Positions 51,829-60,946 of a DNA stretch of 62,028 bases are shown piece by piece. Source of the DNA: Gammaproteobacteria bacterium (GTDB lineage Bacteria > Pseudomonadota > Gammaproteobacteria > Steroidobacterales > Woeseiaceae). Position 1 is the first letter of the stretch. Every line of letters starts with the position of its first letter. Under the pieces are notes generated by a model. The model was not told the DNA's origin. It worked only from the letters and a program-made list of their open reading frames with translations, and made no database searches. Location: NCBI GenBank assembly GCA_030425905.1, contig JAUHZT010000003.1, positions 1-62,028 of the forward strand, in the 5' to 3' direction. Made by a program: the position numbers and the translations under genes.

Positions 51829-53358
51829 TTGAGTTTGCCTGATCACCGATCCGCGGGTGTCTGCCTGCACCTCACCTCGCTGCCGGGAAACCACGGTATC
51901 GGTGAACTTGGTCCGAGCGCGCGTCGTTTCATCGACTTTCTTGCACGCAGCGGGCTGAGCATCTGGCAGTTCCTGCCGGTTGGCCCCACTGCCTATGGCG
52001 ACTCTCCGTACCAGCCCCTGTCGATCAATGCCGGGAATACACTCCTTATCGACACAGAAGCGCTTTGCGCGCTGGGCTTGCTGACAGACGCGGAAGTTGC
52101 GTCTCTGACCCGGCTGCCTGCTGATACAGTCGACTTTGCCGCACTGATCCCCACGAAGAGCAACCTCCTGTCACTGGCCGCGGCGCGCTTTCCACGTTGC
52201 GCCAGTGCAGCCATGCAGCAGGCATTCGGCCGCTTTTGCTCCGACAATGATGAGCGCTGGCTGCACGATTTCGCGTTGTTCCAGGTTCTCAAGACACGGC
52301 ACCAGCAAGCAGCATGGCCTGCCTGGGAAGCAAAGTTCCGCGATCGCGATGCGGCGGCGCTAGCCGATATTGCGCGAGATGAAAAGCCGCGCATCGACGA
52401 GACAAAGGTTCTGCAGTTCCTGTTCGCGGAACAATGGCAGGCATTGCAGCGCTATGCACATGACAATGGCGTGCGCCTGTTCGGTGACCTGCCGATCTAC
52501 ATTGCGCTCGATAGCGTCGACGCCTGGGCCCACCGGGAACTGCTACTGCTCGACGACGAAGGGCACCCGCTGCAGGTTGCGGGTGTGCCTCCTGATTATT
52601 TCAGTGCGGACGGTCAGCTCTGGGGTAACCCGATCTACGACTGGGCGTACCAGGAACGCACGGGCTTTAAATGGTGGATCGGACGCATGCAATCGGCGAT
52701 CGAACTCTGCGATATCGTACGGATCGATCATTTTCGCGGCTTTGAGTCCTACTGGTCCGTACCGGCCGACGCCGAAACAGCCCGTACCGGCGAGTGGTGC
52801 AAGGGACCGGCCGATCGAATCTTTACGGCCATGCGCGCCGAGCTCGGTACACTGCCAATCGTGGCCGAGGACCTGGGCATCATTACCGAGGACGTGAACG
52901 CGCTGCGCGAACGGCAAAACTTTCCCGGCATGAAAGTGCTGCAGTTTCTGCTGGAGGAGCCCGGCTTTAGTGCCGATGCCATCCCCGAGAATTGCGTCTG
53001 CTACACCGGCACGCATGACAACGACACAAGCGCGGGCTGGCTGGCAACAACCACAGTACCGCCCGGCGAGATCAAGGCCGCTATAATGGCGGCTACTGCC
53101 TACCCGGCTGGTGCGGAGGCAAAGCCCACGGCGCAGGACCTCGTACAACTGGCGTTTGCCTCGCCGGCACGCATCGCGATAGCGCCGATGCAGGACTTCC
53201 TGAATCTCGGCACCGAAGCCCGTTTCAATATTCCGGGCACCACGACGAACAACTGGCGTTGGCGCATGCGGCATGACGCGCTCACCGGCGAGCTAAGCGC
53301 AACCATTCGCGGCTGGGTAAGCGCTGCTGATCGCTGCAAAAATGCGGTGCTACAATAA
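51829..53358 (+). CDS. malQ: 4-alpha-glucanotransferase (amylomaltase)
   Basis: 509 residues; the start is TTG at 51829 (or TTG at 51835), as no ATG/GTG precedes the conserved N-terminus. GH77 signatures are present: SAGVCLHLTSLPGNHGIGELG, QFLPVGPTAYGDSPYQPLS, the nucleophile region CDIVRIDHFRGFESYW, acid/base VAEDLGIITEDV and CYTGTHDNDTSAGW. It transfers alpha-1,4-glucan segments and would recycle malto-oligosaccharides from glycogen debranching. First of six glycogen genes in the same direction. The 183 bp between maeB and malQ shows no feature I can support. Confidence 0.95.
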   Translation: MSLPDHRSAGVCLHLTSLPGNHGIGELGPSARRFIDFLARSGLSIWQFLPVGPTAYGDSPYQPLSINAGNTLLIDTEALCALGLLTDAEVASLTRLPADTVDFAALIPTKSNLLSLAAARFPRCASAAMQQAFGRFCSDNDERWLHDFALFQVLKTRHQQAAWPAWEAKFRDRDAAALADIARDEKPRIDETKVLQFLFAEQWQALQRYAHDNGVRLFGDLPIYIALDSVDAWAHRELLLLDDEGHPLQVAGVPPDYFSADGQLWGNPIYDWAYQERTGFKWWIGRMQSAIELCDIVRIDHFRGFESYWSVPADAETARTGEWCKGPADRIFTAMRAELGTLPIVAEDLGIITEDVNALRERQNFPGMKVLQFLLEEPGFSADAIPENCVCYTGTHDNDTSAGWLATTTVPPGEIKAAIMAATAYPAGAEAKPTAQDLVQLAFASPARIAIAPMQDFLNLGTEARFNIPGTTTNNWRWRMRHDALTGELSATIRGWVSAADRCKNAVLQ

Positions 53359-53406
53359 CCAGTTCGCTCACAAACGAGCACCTAGACAATACCAAGGGAG
53401 TTACGC

Positions 53407-54693
53407 ATGGATGAGTTACTGAAGACCGCCGACGATGCACGCTTCGTCAGTCGACTGACTCGTGAGACCCTTGCACTGGTATTGGCCGGTGGACAGGGCA
53501 GCCGACTGCATGAACTCACAACCTGGCGCGCCAAACCCTCACTGCCGTTTGGCGGCAAGTTCCGGATTATCGACTTCGCATTATCCAACTGTGTAAATTC
53601 CGGCATTCGCCGCATTGGCGTGCTGACACAGTACAAGGCCCACTCGCTGATTCGGCATCTTGTGCAGGGCTGGACGCGACTTTCAAATAACCGCGGCGAG
53701 TTTGTGGAAATTTTGCCGGCCTCACAGCGAGTCGGTGGCGAATGGTACCGCGGCACGGCTGATGCGATTTATCAAAACCTCGACATCATCCGCACGCACC
53801 ACCCACGCCTGGTGCTTATCCTGGCCGGTGACCACGTTTACAAGATGGACTACGGTCCGTTGCTGGCCGCGCATGTCGAATCCGAGGCCGACATGACCGT
53901 TTGCTGTATCGAGGTGCCCATTGCGGAGGCCGCCGGGCAATTGGGAGTTATGACCGCTGACGAAAACGGGCGGATCATTGCCTTTGATGAGAAACCCGAG
54001 CACCCGACACCGATACCTGGCCAGCCAGACTTGTGCCTGGCATCGATGGGCAACTACCTGTTCAACACGGATTTCCTCTATGAACAGGTGATCAAGGATG
54101 CCGATAACCCGAGTACGCAACACGATTTTGGCCGCAACGTGATCCCGTCAATCATCAAGAACTATCGGGTGCAGGCCTACCCGCTGCGCGACCCGGATAC
54201 CGGCAAGCAAGCTTACTGGCGCGATGTCGGCACCCTCGATGCTTACTGGGAAGCCAACATGGAACTTGTCTCGGTAACCCCCGAACTCAATATTTACGAC
54301 AAGACCTGGCCAATACTGACGGCGCTTACACAGACACCGCCCGCCAAGTTCGTATTTGACGACGAGGATCGTCGTGGCGAAGCCATCGACTCGATGGTGT
54401 CCGGTGGTTGCGTCATTTCCGGTGCGCGCATCAAGCGTTCACTGTTGTACTCAAATTGCACGGTGAATGCCTACAGCATCGTCAAAGACTCGGTACTGCT
54501 GCCGGAGGTTCAGGTTGGAGAGCATTGCCGGATTCAGCACGCCATTATCGACCGCGGTGCGGTCGTTCCTGACGGCACCGAGATTGGTGTTGATCACGAT
54601 GCCGACCGAAAACGCGGCTTTCGCGTCACCGAGAGCGGGCTGACGCTGGTCACGCCGGACATGCTTGGCCAGACCCTGCATTTCATACGTTAG
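53407..54693 (+). CDS. glgC: Glucose-1-phosphate adenylyltransferase
   Basis: 428 residues with AAGGGAG before the ATG. ADP-glucose pyrophosphorylase signatures: [36 protein letters not shown], the [11 protein letters not shown] active-site loop, [24 protein letters not shown] and a C-terminal left-handed beta-helix ([18 protein letters not shown]). It makes ADP-glucose for glycogen synthesis and, as in other bacteria, should be the allosterically controlled step. The N-terminal Arg/Lys-rich segment ([15 protein letters not shown]) fits the effector region. Followed after a short gap by glgA. Confidence 0.96.
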   Translation: MDELLKTADDARFVSRLTRETLALVLAGGQGSRLHELTTWRAKPSLPFGGKFRIIDFALSNCVNSGIRRIGVLTQYKAHSLIRHLVQGWTRLSNNRGEFVEILPASQRVGGEWYRGTADAIYQNLDIIRTHHPRLVLILAGDHVYKMDYGPLLAAHVESEADMTVCCIEVPIAEAAGQLGVMTADENGRIIAFDEKPEHPTPIPGQPDLCLASMGNYLFNTDFLYEQVIKDADNPSTQHDFGRNVIPSIIKNYRVQAYPLRDPDTGKQAYWRDVGTLDAYWEANMELVSVTPELNIYDKTWPILTALTQTPPAKFVFDDEDRRGEAIDSMVSGGCVISGARIKRSLLYSNCTVNAYSIVKDSVLLPEVQVGEHCRIQHAIIDRGAVVPDGTEIGVDHDADRKRGFRVTESGLTLVTPDMLGQTLHFIR

Positions 54694-54697
54694 CGGC

Positions 54698-54708
54698 GGA
54701 GCGAGGTC
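54698..54708 (+). promoter_or_regulatory. Ribosome-binding site that implies a non-canonical glgA start
   Basis: GGAG at 54698-54701 lies seven bases before an ATA codon at 54709, which is in frame with the conserved N-terminal strand of glycogen synthase. No ATG, GTG, TTG or CTG occurs in this frame between the glgC stop and GTG 54754. Confidence 0.5.
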
Positions 54709-56238
54709 ATAAGCGCACGGCATATATTATTTCTCGCCGCCGAGAACGCGGCGGTGCCCGGCGGCAAGGTCGGTGGTATTGGCGATGTAATTCGCGACTT
54801 GCCCGCTGCACTGCAAAAGCGTGGCCACCAGTGCACGGTGCTGATGCCCGGCTACGGTGCATTGAGCCAGCTTCCGGGCACGAAGAAAATCGCGGTGCTC
54901 AGAACGAGTTTCGGTGGCGCGGCTGTCAGCGTTGCTGTGCACCGCCTCGCGTCACCGGACTCGGGCGTCACTTGCCTGGTGCTGGAACATCCGGGATTTG
55001 CCCCCTGTGGTGCGGGCCGGATTTATTGCGATGATCCGGACGACCGGCCGTTCGCAACCGATGCCAGCAAATTTGCGCTGTTCTCTGCCGCCGCAGCTAG
55101 CTACGTTGCCGGGCTGCAACAGAAACCCGCGCTGGTGCATTTGAATGACTGGCACAGCAGCCTGTATCTCCTGCTGCGTGAATTCGACCCGTCGTTCAAG
55201 GCTCTAAAATCAGTGCGAACGGTATTTACGATTCACAATCTCGCATTGCAGGGCATCCGACCGCTAGCTCAGGACCCGTCATCGCTGGAGGCCTGGTTTC
55301 CGCAGCTCAAGTACAAGCGCGCTGTCGTGATCGATCCGCGCTACGGAAACTGCCTCAATCCGATGGCTATCGGCATTCGACTTGCCGACGCCGTTAACAC
55401 GGTCTCGCCGACCTATGCGCGCGAAATACTCGGTGCGGCCGGGGAAGGCTTGCAACAGGATCTGAAACTGGCCGCGAAGGAAGGTCGCCTGACAGGCATC
55501 CTGAATGGCTGCGAATACCCGGCCAGGGCTGGCCGCGCGCCGTCCTGGACACAGTTTCGAAAACTGGCGGGCAAAGGCCTCGAAGCGTGGATGAGTCGCC
55601 AGCCAATAATCCACTCGGCGCACTACTTCGCCGAACGCGCGCTTGCACGCCTGCCGCGCAGTCGTCCACAGACGATTCTGACCAGCGTTGGACGACTCAC
55701 AGAGCAGAAAGCGACCTTGTTTCTTGAACCCGTGGACGGCGCCGAAACGGCGCTCGACCATATACTCGACAGGCTCGGCGATGCAGGCTGGCTCCTCATA
55801 CTCGGCAGCGGCGATCCGGCCATTGAAGCGGCGCTCACACGCATGAGCGTGGCAAGAAACAATCTGTTGTTTTTGAACGGCTACGATGAAGCCTTGTCCG
55901 CGGCACTCTACGAAATCGGTGACCTGTTCCTGATGCCGTCCATTTTTGAGCCTTGCGGCATCAGCCAGATGCTGGCGATGCGCAGCCGCCAGCCTTGCGT
56001 CGTCAACGATGTGGGTGGCCTGCATGACACGGTAGTCAATCGCAAGAATGGCTTTGTTTTCAGCGGCAAGACGTCGGCACAGCAAGCGCATAATTTTGTC
56101 GCCGCAGTAGGCGAAGCCGTGCAGATGCAACGCGAGCAACCCGCAACCTACAAGGCGATCAGCAAGGCTGCCGGTGCGGCTCGCTTTAGCTGGGACGCGG
56201 CGGCGCAACAGTATGAAGAAGGTCTTTATCGTGACTGA
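54709..56238 (+). CDS. glgA: Glycogen synthase (ADP-glucose)
   Basis: About 509 residues if started at ATA 54709. The GTG at 54754 would cut off the first beta strand: upstream codons translate as HILFLAAENAAVPGGKVGG, the normal GT5 N-terminus. KVGGIGDV is the ADP-glucose-binding loop (usually KTGGL). Further signatures: HLNDWHSSLYLLL, TIHNLALQG, NTVSPTYAREI, TSVGRLTEQKA, FLMPSIFEPCGISQMLAMR and VNDVGGLHDTV. Extends alpha-1,4 chains from ADP-glucose. Its end overlaps glgB by 26 bp. Alternatives to ATA initiation are a sequencing error or translation from GTG with a shortened, possibly inactive, protein. Confidence 0.9.
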   Translation: MSARHILFLAAENAAVPGGKVGGIGDVIRDLPAALQKRGHQCTVLMPGYGALSQLPGTKKIAVLRTSFGGAAVSVAVHRLASPDSGVTCLVLEHPGFAPCGAGRIYCDDPDDRPFATDASKFALFSAAAASYVAGLQQKPALVHLNDWHSSLYLLLREFDPSFKALKSVRTVFTIHNLALQGIRPLAQDPSSLEAWFPQLKYKRAVVIDPRYGNCLNPMAIGIRLADAVNTVSPTYAREILGAAGEGLQQDLKLAAKEGRLTGILNGCEYPARAGRAPSWTQFRKLAGKGLEAWMSRQPIIHSAHYFAERALARLPRSRPQTILTSVGRLTEQKATLFLEPVDGAETALDHILDRLGDAGWLLILGSGDPAIEAALTRMSVARNNLLFLNGYDEALSAALYEIGDLFLMPSIFEPCGISQMLAMRSRQPCVVNDVGGLHDTVVNRKNGFVFSGKTSAQQAHNFVAAVGEAVQMQREQPATYKAISKAAGAARFSWDAAAQQYEEGLYRD

Positions 56239-58405
56239 GGCTGGCATCGCCGCAGAAGATTGCGAACGGATTGCGAGCGGACGACATAAAGACCCGTTCT
56301 CGGTCCTTGGCGTGCACAAGGTCGGCGCAGAACGTCGCGTGCGAACCTTCCAGCCGCATGCACAGAGCGTCAACCTGCTGGATGCTGACAATAAGAAGCT
56401 CGTGGCAATGGCGCTGGTGCATGAGGGCGGACTGTTCGAGTGTGTCATGCCGCCAAGACTGCGCCATTATCGACTGGGCATTGAGACCTACGACGGCCAC
56501 AGCTATGTCAGCGAAGACGCGTACCGTTTCCCTTCGGCACTGGGCCAGCTGGACCTGCACTTGCTGGGCGAAGGCACGCACCAGCAGATCTACGAAAAGC
56601 TCGGCGCACGGTGTCTTCATCATCGCGGTTGTGACGGGGTAAATTTTGCGGTCTGGGCACCGAATGCGTCGCGCGTCAGCGTTATCGGCGACTTTAATAG
56701 CTGGGACGGCCGCCGACATTGCATGCGCTTCAATCCGGGCAGTGGTGTGTGGGACCTGTTCGTTCCTGGCATCGGTCCGGGTGAACACTACAAATTTGAA
56801 CTGCTTGACGCTGACGGCAACTTGCTGCCTCTGAAGAGCGACCCGCTCGCCCATTTTTTCGAGCCGCCGCCGGGCAACGCGTCGATCGTCCATTGCTCAA
56901 AATACGCGTGGCAGGACGGCGAGTGGATGAGAAATCGGCGCGGCACACCTGACCTCGGCAAGCCGGTCAGCATTTACGAAGTGCACCTTGGCTCCTGGCG
57001 CCGCCGCAGTAATGGTAGCTGGCTCAGTTACGCAGAACTCGCAGACGCGCTCATACCTTATGTAAGCGATCTCGGTTTTACGCACATCGAACTGCTGCCA
57101 GTGACAGAGTATCCGTTTGACGGTTCCTGGGGCTACCAGCCGATCGGCCTGTATGCACCGACGCAGCGTTTTGGCAACCCCGATGACTTTCGCTATTTTG
57201 TCGACCGCTGTCACCAGGCGGGGCTCGCAGTTATTGCCGACTGGGTACCGGCGCACTTTCCGCGCGACGAGCACGGGCTTGCAAGGTTCGACGGCACCGC
57301 GCTCTATGAGCACGCAGACCCGCGCCGCGGCGCGCATGCCGACTGGGGTACGCTGATCTACAACTATGGGCGGCGTGAGGTCGTCAACTACCTGCTTGGC
57401 AGTGCGCTGTTCTGGATCAATGAAATGCACATTGACGGGCTGCGGGTTGATGCTGTGGCCTCCATGCTCTATCTCGATTACTCACGCAAAGATGGCGAGT
57501 GGTTGCCTAACGAGCACGGAGGCAACGAAAATCTCGAAGCGGTCAGCTTTATACGCTTGCTGAACGAACAGGTGCATGCCGCCGGCGCCGAGACCTTTGC
57601 CGAGGAGTCGACCGCCTGGCCCGGCGTATCCCGGCCCGTTTACGCAGGCGGCCTTGGCTTTACTTACAAGTGGAACATGGGCTGGATGAACGACACGCTC
57701 AAATACATGAGCGAGGATCCGGTCAACAGAAAACACCACCACGACAAGATGACCTTCGGCATGGTCTACGCAACGCACGAGAATTTCGTGCTGCCCCTGT
57801 CGCACGATGAAGTCGTGCACGGCAAACGCTCCATTTTGGGGCGCATGCCCGGTGACGACTGGCGCCGTTTTGCCAACCTGCGGGCCTACTATGCCTTCAT
57901 GTTCGGCCACCCGGGCAAGAAGTTGCTGTTCATGGGCAACGAGTTCGGCCAGACTGGTGAGTGGAATCACGACACGGCACTGGACTGGGGCCTGCTGGAA
58001 CAGGCACCGCACGCAGGCGTCCGGTCGCTGGTGCGTGACCTGAATCGGTTTTATGTCGCAACGCCTGCACTTTTTGCCCAGGACTTTGATAATCAGGGTT
58101 TCGAGTGGCTCGACTGGCAAGCGGCCGATACCAGCGTGCTGGCGTTTTTGCGCTATGACACACAAGGTCGATTTGTGATCTGCGTATCGAACTTCACGCC
58201 GGTTGTTCGGGAAGATTACCGAATTGGCGTACCGCACGCCGGACGTTACCGGGAATGCATCAATACGGATGCCAGGGAATACGGCGGTAGCGGCGTGGGG
58301 AACATGGGCGAAATCGAAGCGCGCCCGGATACCTCGCTCGGCCGGCCTGCAACGTTACAACTGACGCTGCCGCCGCTGGCCACACTGTTTATTGAAGCTA
58401 AATAA
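56213..58405 (+). CDS. glgB: 1,4-alpha-glucan branching enzyme
   Basis: About 730 residues from ATG 56213, inside the glgA tail (26-bp overlap). Domain order is the full GlgB form: an N-terminal carbohydrate-binding module (GRHKDPFSVLGVHKVG), CBM48 (VNFAVWAPNASRVSVIGDFN), a GH13 barrel with WGYQPIGLYAPT, GLRVDAVASMLYLDYSR (nucleophile Asp), TFAEESTAWPGVSRP (acid/base Glu) and LPLSHDEVVHGKRS, and a C-terminal beta domain. It introduces alpha-1,6 branches. Coupled by position to glgA and followed by glgP after 33 bp. Confidence 0.95.
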   Translation: MKKVFIVTEAGIAAEDCERIASGRHKDPFSVLGVHKVGAERRVRTFQPHAQSVNLLDADNKKLVAMALVHEGGLFECVMPPRLRHYRLGIETYDGHSYVSEDAYRFPSALGQLDLHLLGEGTHQQIYEKLGARCLHHRGCDGVNFAVWAPNASRVSVIGDFNSWDGRRHCMRFNPGSGVWDLFVPGIGPGEHYKFELLDADGNLLPLKSDPLAHFFEPPPGNASIVHCSKYAWQDGEWMRNRRGTPDLGKPVSIYEVHLGSWRRRSNGSWLSYAELADALIPYVSDLGFTHIELLPVTEYPFDGSWGYQPIGLYAPTQRFGNPDDFRYFVDRCHQAGLAVIADWVPAHFPRDEHGLARFDGTALYEHADPRRGAHADWGTLIYNYGRREVVNYLLGSALFWINEMHIDGLRVDAVASMLYLDYSRKDGEWLPNEHGGNENLEAVSFIRLLNEQVHAAGAETFAEESTAWPGVSRPVYAGGLGFTYKWNMGWMNDTLKYMSEDPVNRKHHHDKMTFGMVYATHENFVLPLSHDEVVHGKRSILGRMPGDDWRRFANLRAYYAFMFGHPGKKLLFMGNEFGQTGEWNHDTALDWGLLEQAPHAGVRSLVRDLNRFYVATPALFAQDFDNQGFEWLDWQAADTSVLAFLRYDTQGRFVICVSNFTPVVREDYRIGVPHAGRYRECINTDAREYGGSGVGNMGEIEARPDTSLGRPATLQLTLPPLATLFIEAK

Positions 58406-58438
58406 TATGCCCGCGTACGCAAGGGTTGGGAGTAGTTA

Positions 58439-60946
58439 ATGCCCGCACGACTAGACAATTCGGCCGGAGTCGGCAACATCCAGCTATTACAGGCACCGCC
58501 GCTTGAGATGGGCCCCGACGCCCTCCTAGAAGACTTCACTCATTACTTCGGGCGCCTGCTCGGACGACGCACGATTCGGCCGAATTCACCTTTCGTCTAC
58601 CAGGCTATCGCTTATGCAACGCGCGACCGCCTGATGGAGCGCTGGTCGCAAACGAATGCGGCGCTGGCACAAGCCGATGGCCGCCGCACCGCGTACCTGT
58701 CGCTCGAGTTCCTCATGGGTCGCCTGTTGCGCAACAACCTGCTCAATCTGGGTATTGCTGAGGTGGCTGCCGAAGCGCTGCAGCGTCTTGGCCTGAACCT
58801 CGCCGATGTGGAAAATGTTGAGCACGATGCCGGACTCGGCAATGGTGGTCTAGGGCGTCTCGCGGCCTGCTTTCTCGATAGCTGCGCGTCATTGCGCCTG
58901 CCGGTCGTAGGCTACGGCATCCGCTACCGCTACGGAATGTTTCACCAGCGTATCGATGATGGCTACCAGGTCGAAGAACCCGATGTGTGGCTACGAGAAG
59001 GTTTTCCCTGGGAAATAGAGCGTTCTGAGCTGGCGCGCACGGTGCACTTCGGTGGACGTAGCGAGGCATGGACAGACAGCGACGGGTTACAACGGTATCG
59101 CTGGAGCAATACCCATGACGTCCTTGCCATTCCGTATGACATCCCGGTACCGGGCTACCACAACGAGATAGTCAACACGTTGCGCCTGTGGTCTGCTTCG
59201 GCAACCGATGAATTTGATCTTGAGGAGTTTAATGCCGGCAGTTATACCGATGCCGTGGCGGAAAAGAATGCCGCGGAAAACATCACGATGGTGCTGTACC
59301 CGAATGCAACCACCGAGATGGGCAAGGAGCTGCGTTTGCGGCAGCAGTACTTCCTGGTTTCGGCCAGCCTGCAGGACACGCTCCGGGACTGGAACGAGCG
59401 CCACGGCGATGACTTCAGCAACTTCGCCGACAAGCATTGCTTCCAGCTCAACGATACGCATCCCGCGATAGCGGTTGCCGAACTCATGCGCTTGTTGGTA
59501 GACCGTTACCAGCTCTCCTGGGATGACGCATGGCGCATCACGACGGCGACCATGGCTTATACCAATCACACCCTGCTGCCCGAGGCGCTCGAGCGCTGGC
59601 CGGTCGCCATGTTTCGCACGCTGTTGCCGCGACTGCTGGATATTATTTTCGAGATCAACGCACGCTTTCTCGAGGAAGTTCGCGAATGCTGGCCGGGTGA
59701 TGAGGAACGTGTGCAGCGTATGTCGCTGATTGAAGAAGGCCACGAACCGATGATTCGTATGGCTTATCTCGCCATCGCAGGCAGCTTTTCCGTCAATGGT
59801 GTTGCCGCGCTGCACTCAGAATTGATCAAGACAGGCCTGTTTCGTGACTTTTACGAGTTGTGGCCGGAGAAGTTCAATAATAAGACCAATGGCGTGACAC
59901 AGCGACGCTGGCTCGCGGCGTGCAACCCACGCCTGGCGAGCCTCATCACCGAGGTGATTGGCGACGACTGGGTTACTGACCTCGGCAAGCTGGAGAAACT
60001 GAATGATTTCGCCACGGACCCCAACTTCCAGGACGCCTGGCGTCGCGTGAAGCTGGCGAACAAGGTCCGCCTCGCGCGCGAAGTCTCCGCACGCTGCTCC
60101 GTCGAGCTCGACTGCAGCATGCTGTTTGATGTACAGGTGAAGCGTATACACGAGTACAAGCGACAGTTGTTGAACTTGCTGCACGCCATACATCTCTACG
60201 ACCGCATCTGTCGCGGCGATACCGGGGACATGGTGCCGCGCGCAATTATTATTGGTGGTAAAGCCGCGCCCGGTTATGAAATCGCCAAGCAGATTATCAA
60301 GTGCATCAACAACGTTGCCGACGTCATTAATGCAGACTCGCGCGCGGACGGCCTCCTGAAGCTCGTCTTCTTCCCCGACTATAATGTATCGGCCATGGAG
60401 ATTATTTGCCCGGCTACCGAATTGTCCGAACAGATTTCCACGGCTGGCAAAGAAGCTTCGGGCACAGGCAACATGAAGTTCATGATGAACGGTGCGGTTA
60501 CCATCGGTACGCTGGATGGCGCCAACGTTGAGATCCGCGAAGCCGTCGGCGAGGAAAACTTTTTCCTGTTCGGCCTGACGGTGGAACAAGTCGCTGCAAC
60601 CAAGCCGAATTACAACCCGGCACAGATTGTGGCAGACGATGCGGATTTCAGCCGTGTGATGGAGTTGCTCACAAGCGGCAAGTTTGGCAGTGAGTCGAGC
60701 GATTTTATCCGCAATATCGTGAACAGCATAATGAGCCCGCAAGATGCCTGGATGACGGCCGCGGATTTTCGCAGTTTCGTTGACGCCCAGCATGCAGCAG
60801 CGACAGCCTATACAAACCGCAGCGAATGGACCGAGATGAGCATTCGCAATACGGCCATGTCGGGGCGATTTTCCTCCGACCGCACAATCAACGACTACAA
60901 TGATGACCTGTGGCACCTGACTCCCCTGCAACTGCCTGGCAAGTAA
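58439..60946 (+). CDS. glgP: Glycogen phosphorylase
   Basis: 835 residues of the GT35 family. Near the N-terminus: LSLEFLMGRLLRNNLLNLG, then NGGLGRLAACFLDS and GYGIRYRYGMFHQ. The PLP-lysine motif EASGTGNMKFMMNGAVTIGT is at about residue 670, with DGANVEIREAVGEEN after it. VKRIHEYKRQLLNLLH is the conserved C-terminal-domain motif. It releases glucose-1-phosphate from chain ends by phosphorolysis. Located after the biosynthetic genes and overlapping the next gene by 37 bp, so synthesis and breakdown genes share one transcript. Confidence 0.96.
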   Translation: MPARLDNSAGVGNIQLLQAPPLEMGPDALLEDFTHYFGRLLGRRTIRPNSPFVYQAIAYATRDRLMERWSQTNAALAQADGRRTAYLSLEFLMGRLLRNNLLNLGIAEVAAEALQRLGLNLADVENVEHDAGLGNGGLGRLAACFLDSCASLRLPVVGYGIRYRYGMFHQRIDDGYQVEEPDVWLREGFPWEIERSELARTVHFGGRSEAWTDSDGLQRYRWSNTHDVLAIPYDIPVPGYHNEIVNTLRLWSASATDEFDLEEFNAGSYTDAVAEKNAAENITMVLYPNATTEMGKELRLRQQYFLVSASLQDTLRDWNERHGDDFSNFADKHCFQLNDTHPAIAVAELMRLLVDRYQLSWDDAWRITTATMAYTNHTLLPEALERWPVAMFRTLLPRLLDIIFEINARFLEEVRECWPGDEERVQRMSLIEEGHEPMIRMAYLAIAGSFSVNGVAALHSELIKTGLFRDFYELWPEKFNNKTNGVTQRRWLAACNPRLASLITEVIGDDWVTDLGKLEKLNDFATDPNFQDAWRRVKLANKVRLAREVSARCSVELDCSMLFDVQVKRIHEYKRQLLNLLHAIHLYDRICRGDTGDMVPRAIIIGGKAAPGYEIAKQIIKCINNVADVINADSRADGLLKLVFFPDYNVSAMEIICPATELSEQISTAGKEASGTGNMKFMMNGAVTIGTLDGANVEIREAVGEENFFLFGLTVEQVAATKPNYNPAQIVADDADFSRVMELLTSGKFGSESSDFIRNIVNSIMSPQDAWMTAADFRSFVDAQHAAATAYTNRSEWTEMSIRNTAMSGRFSSDRTINDYNDDLWHLTPLQLPGK

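Noticed and set aside
53351-53365. TACAAT as a -10 box for glgC
   Set aside because: No convincing -35 at proper distance, and malQ reads into glgC with a 48-bp gap, so a shared transcript is simpler.
55279-56448. 389-codon open frame opposite glgA/glgB
   Set aside because: It spans the junction of two firm genes and has no recognisable domain; a codon-bias shadow.
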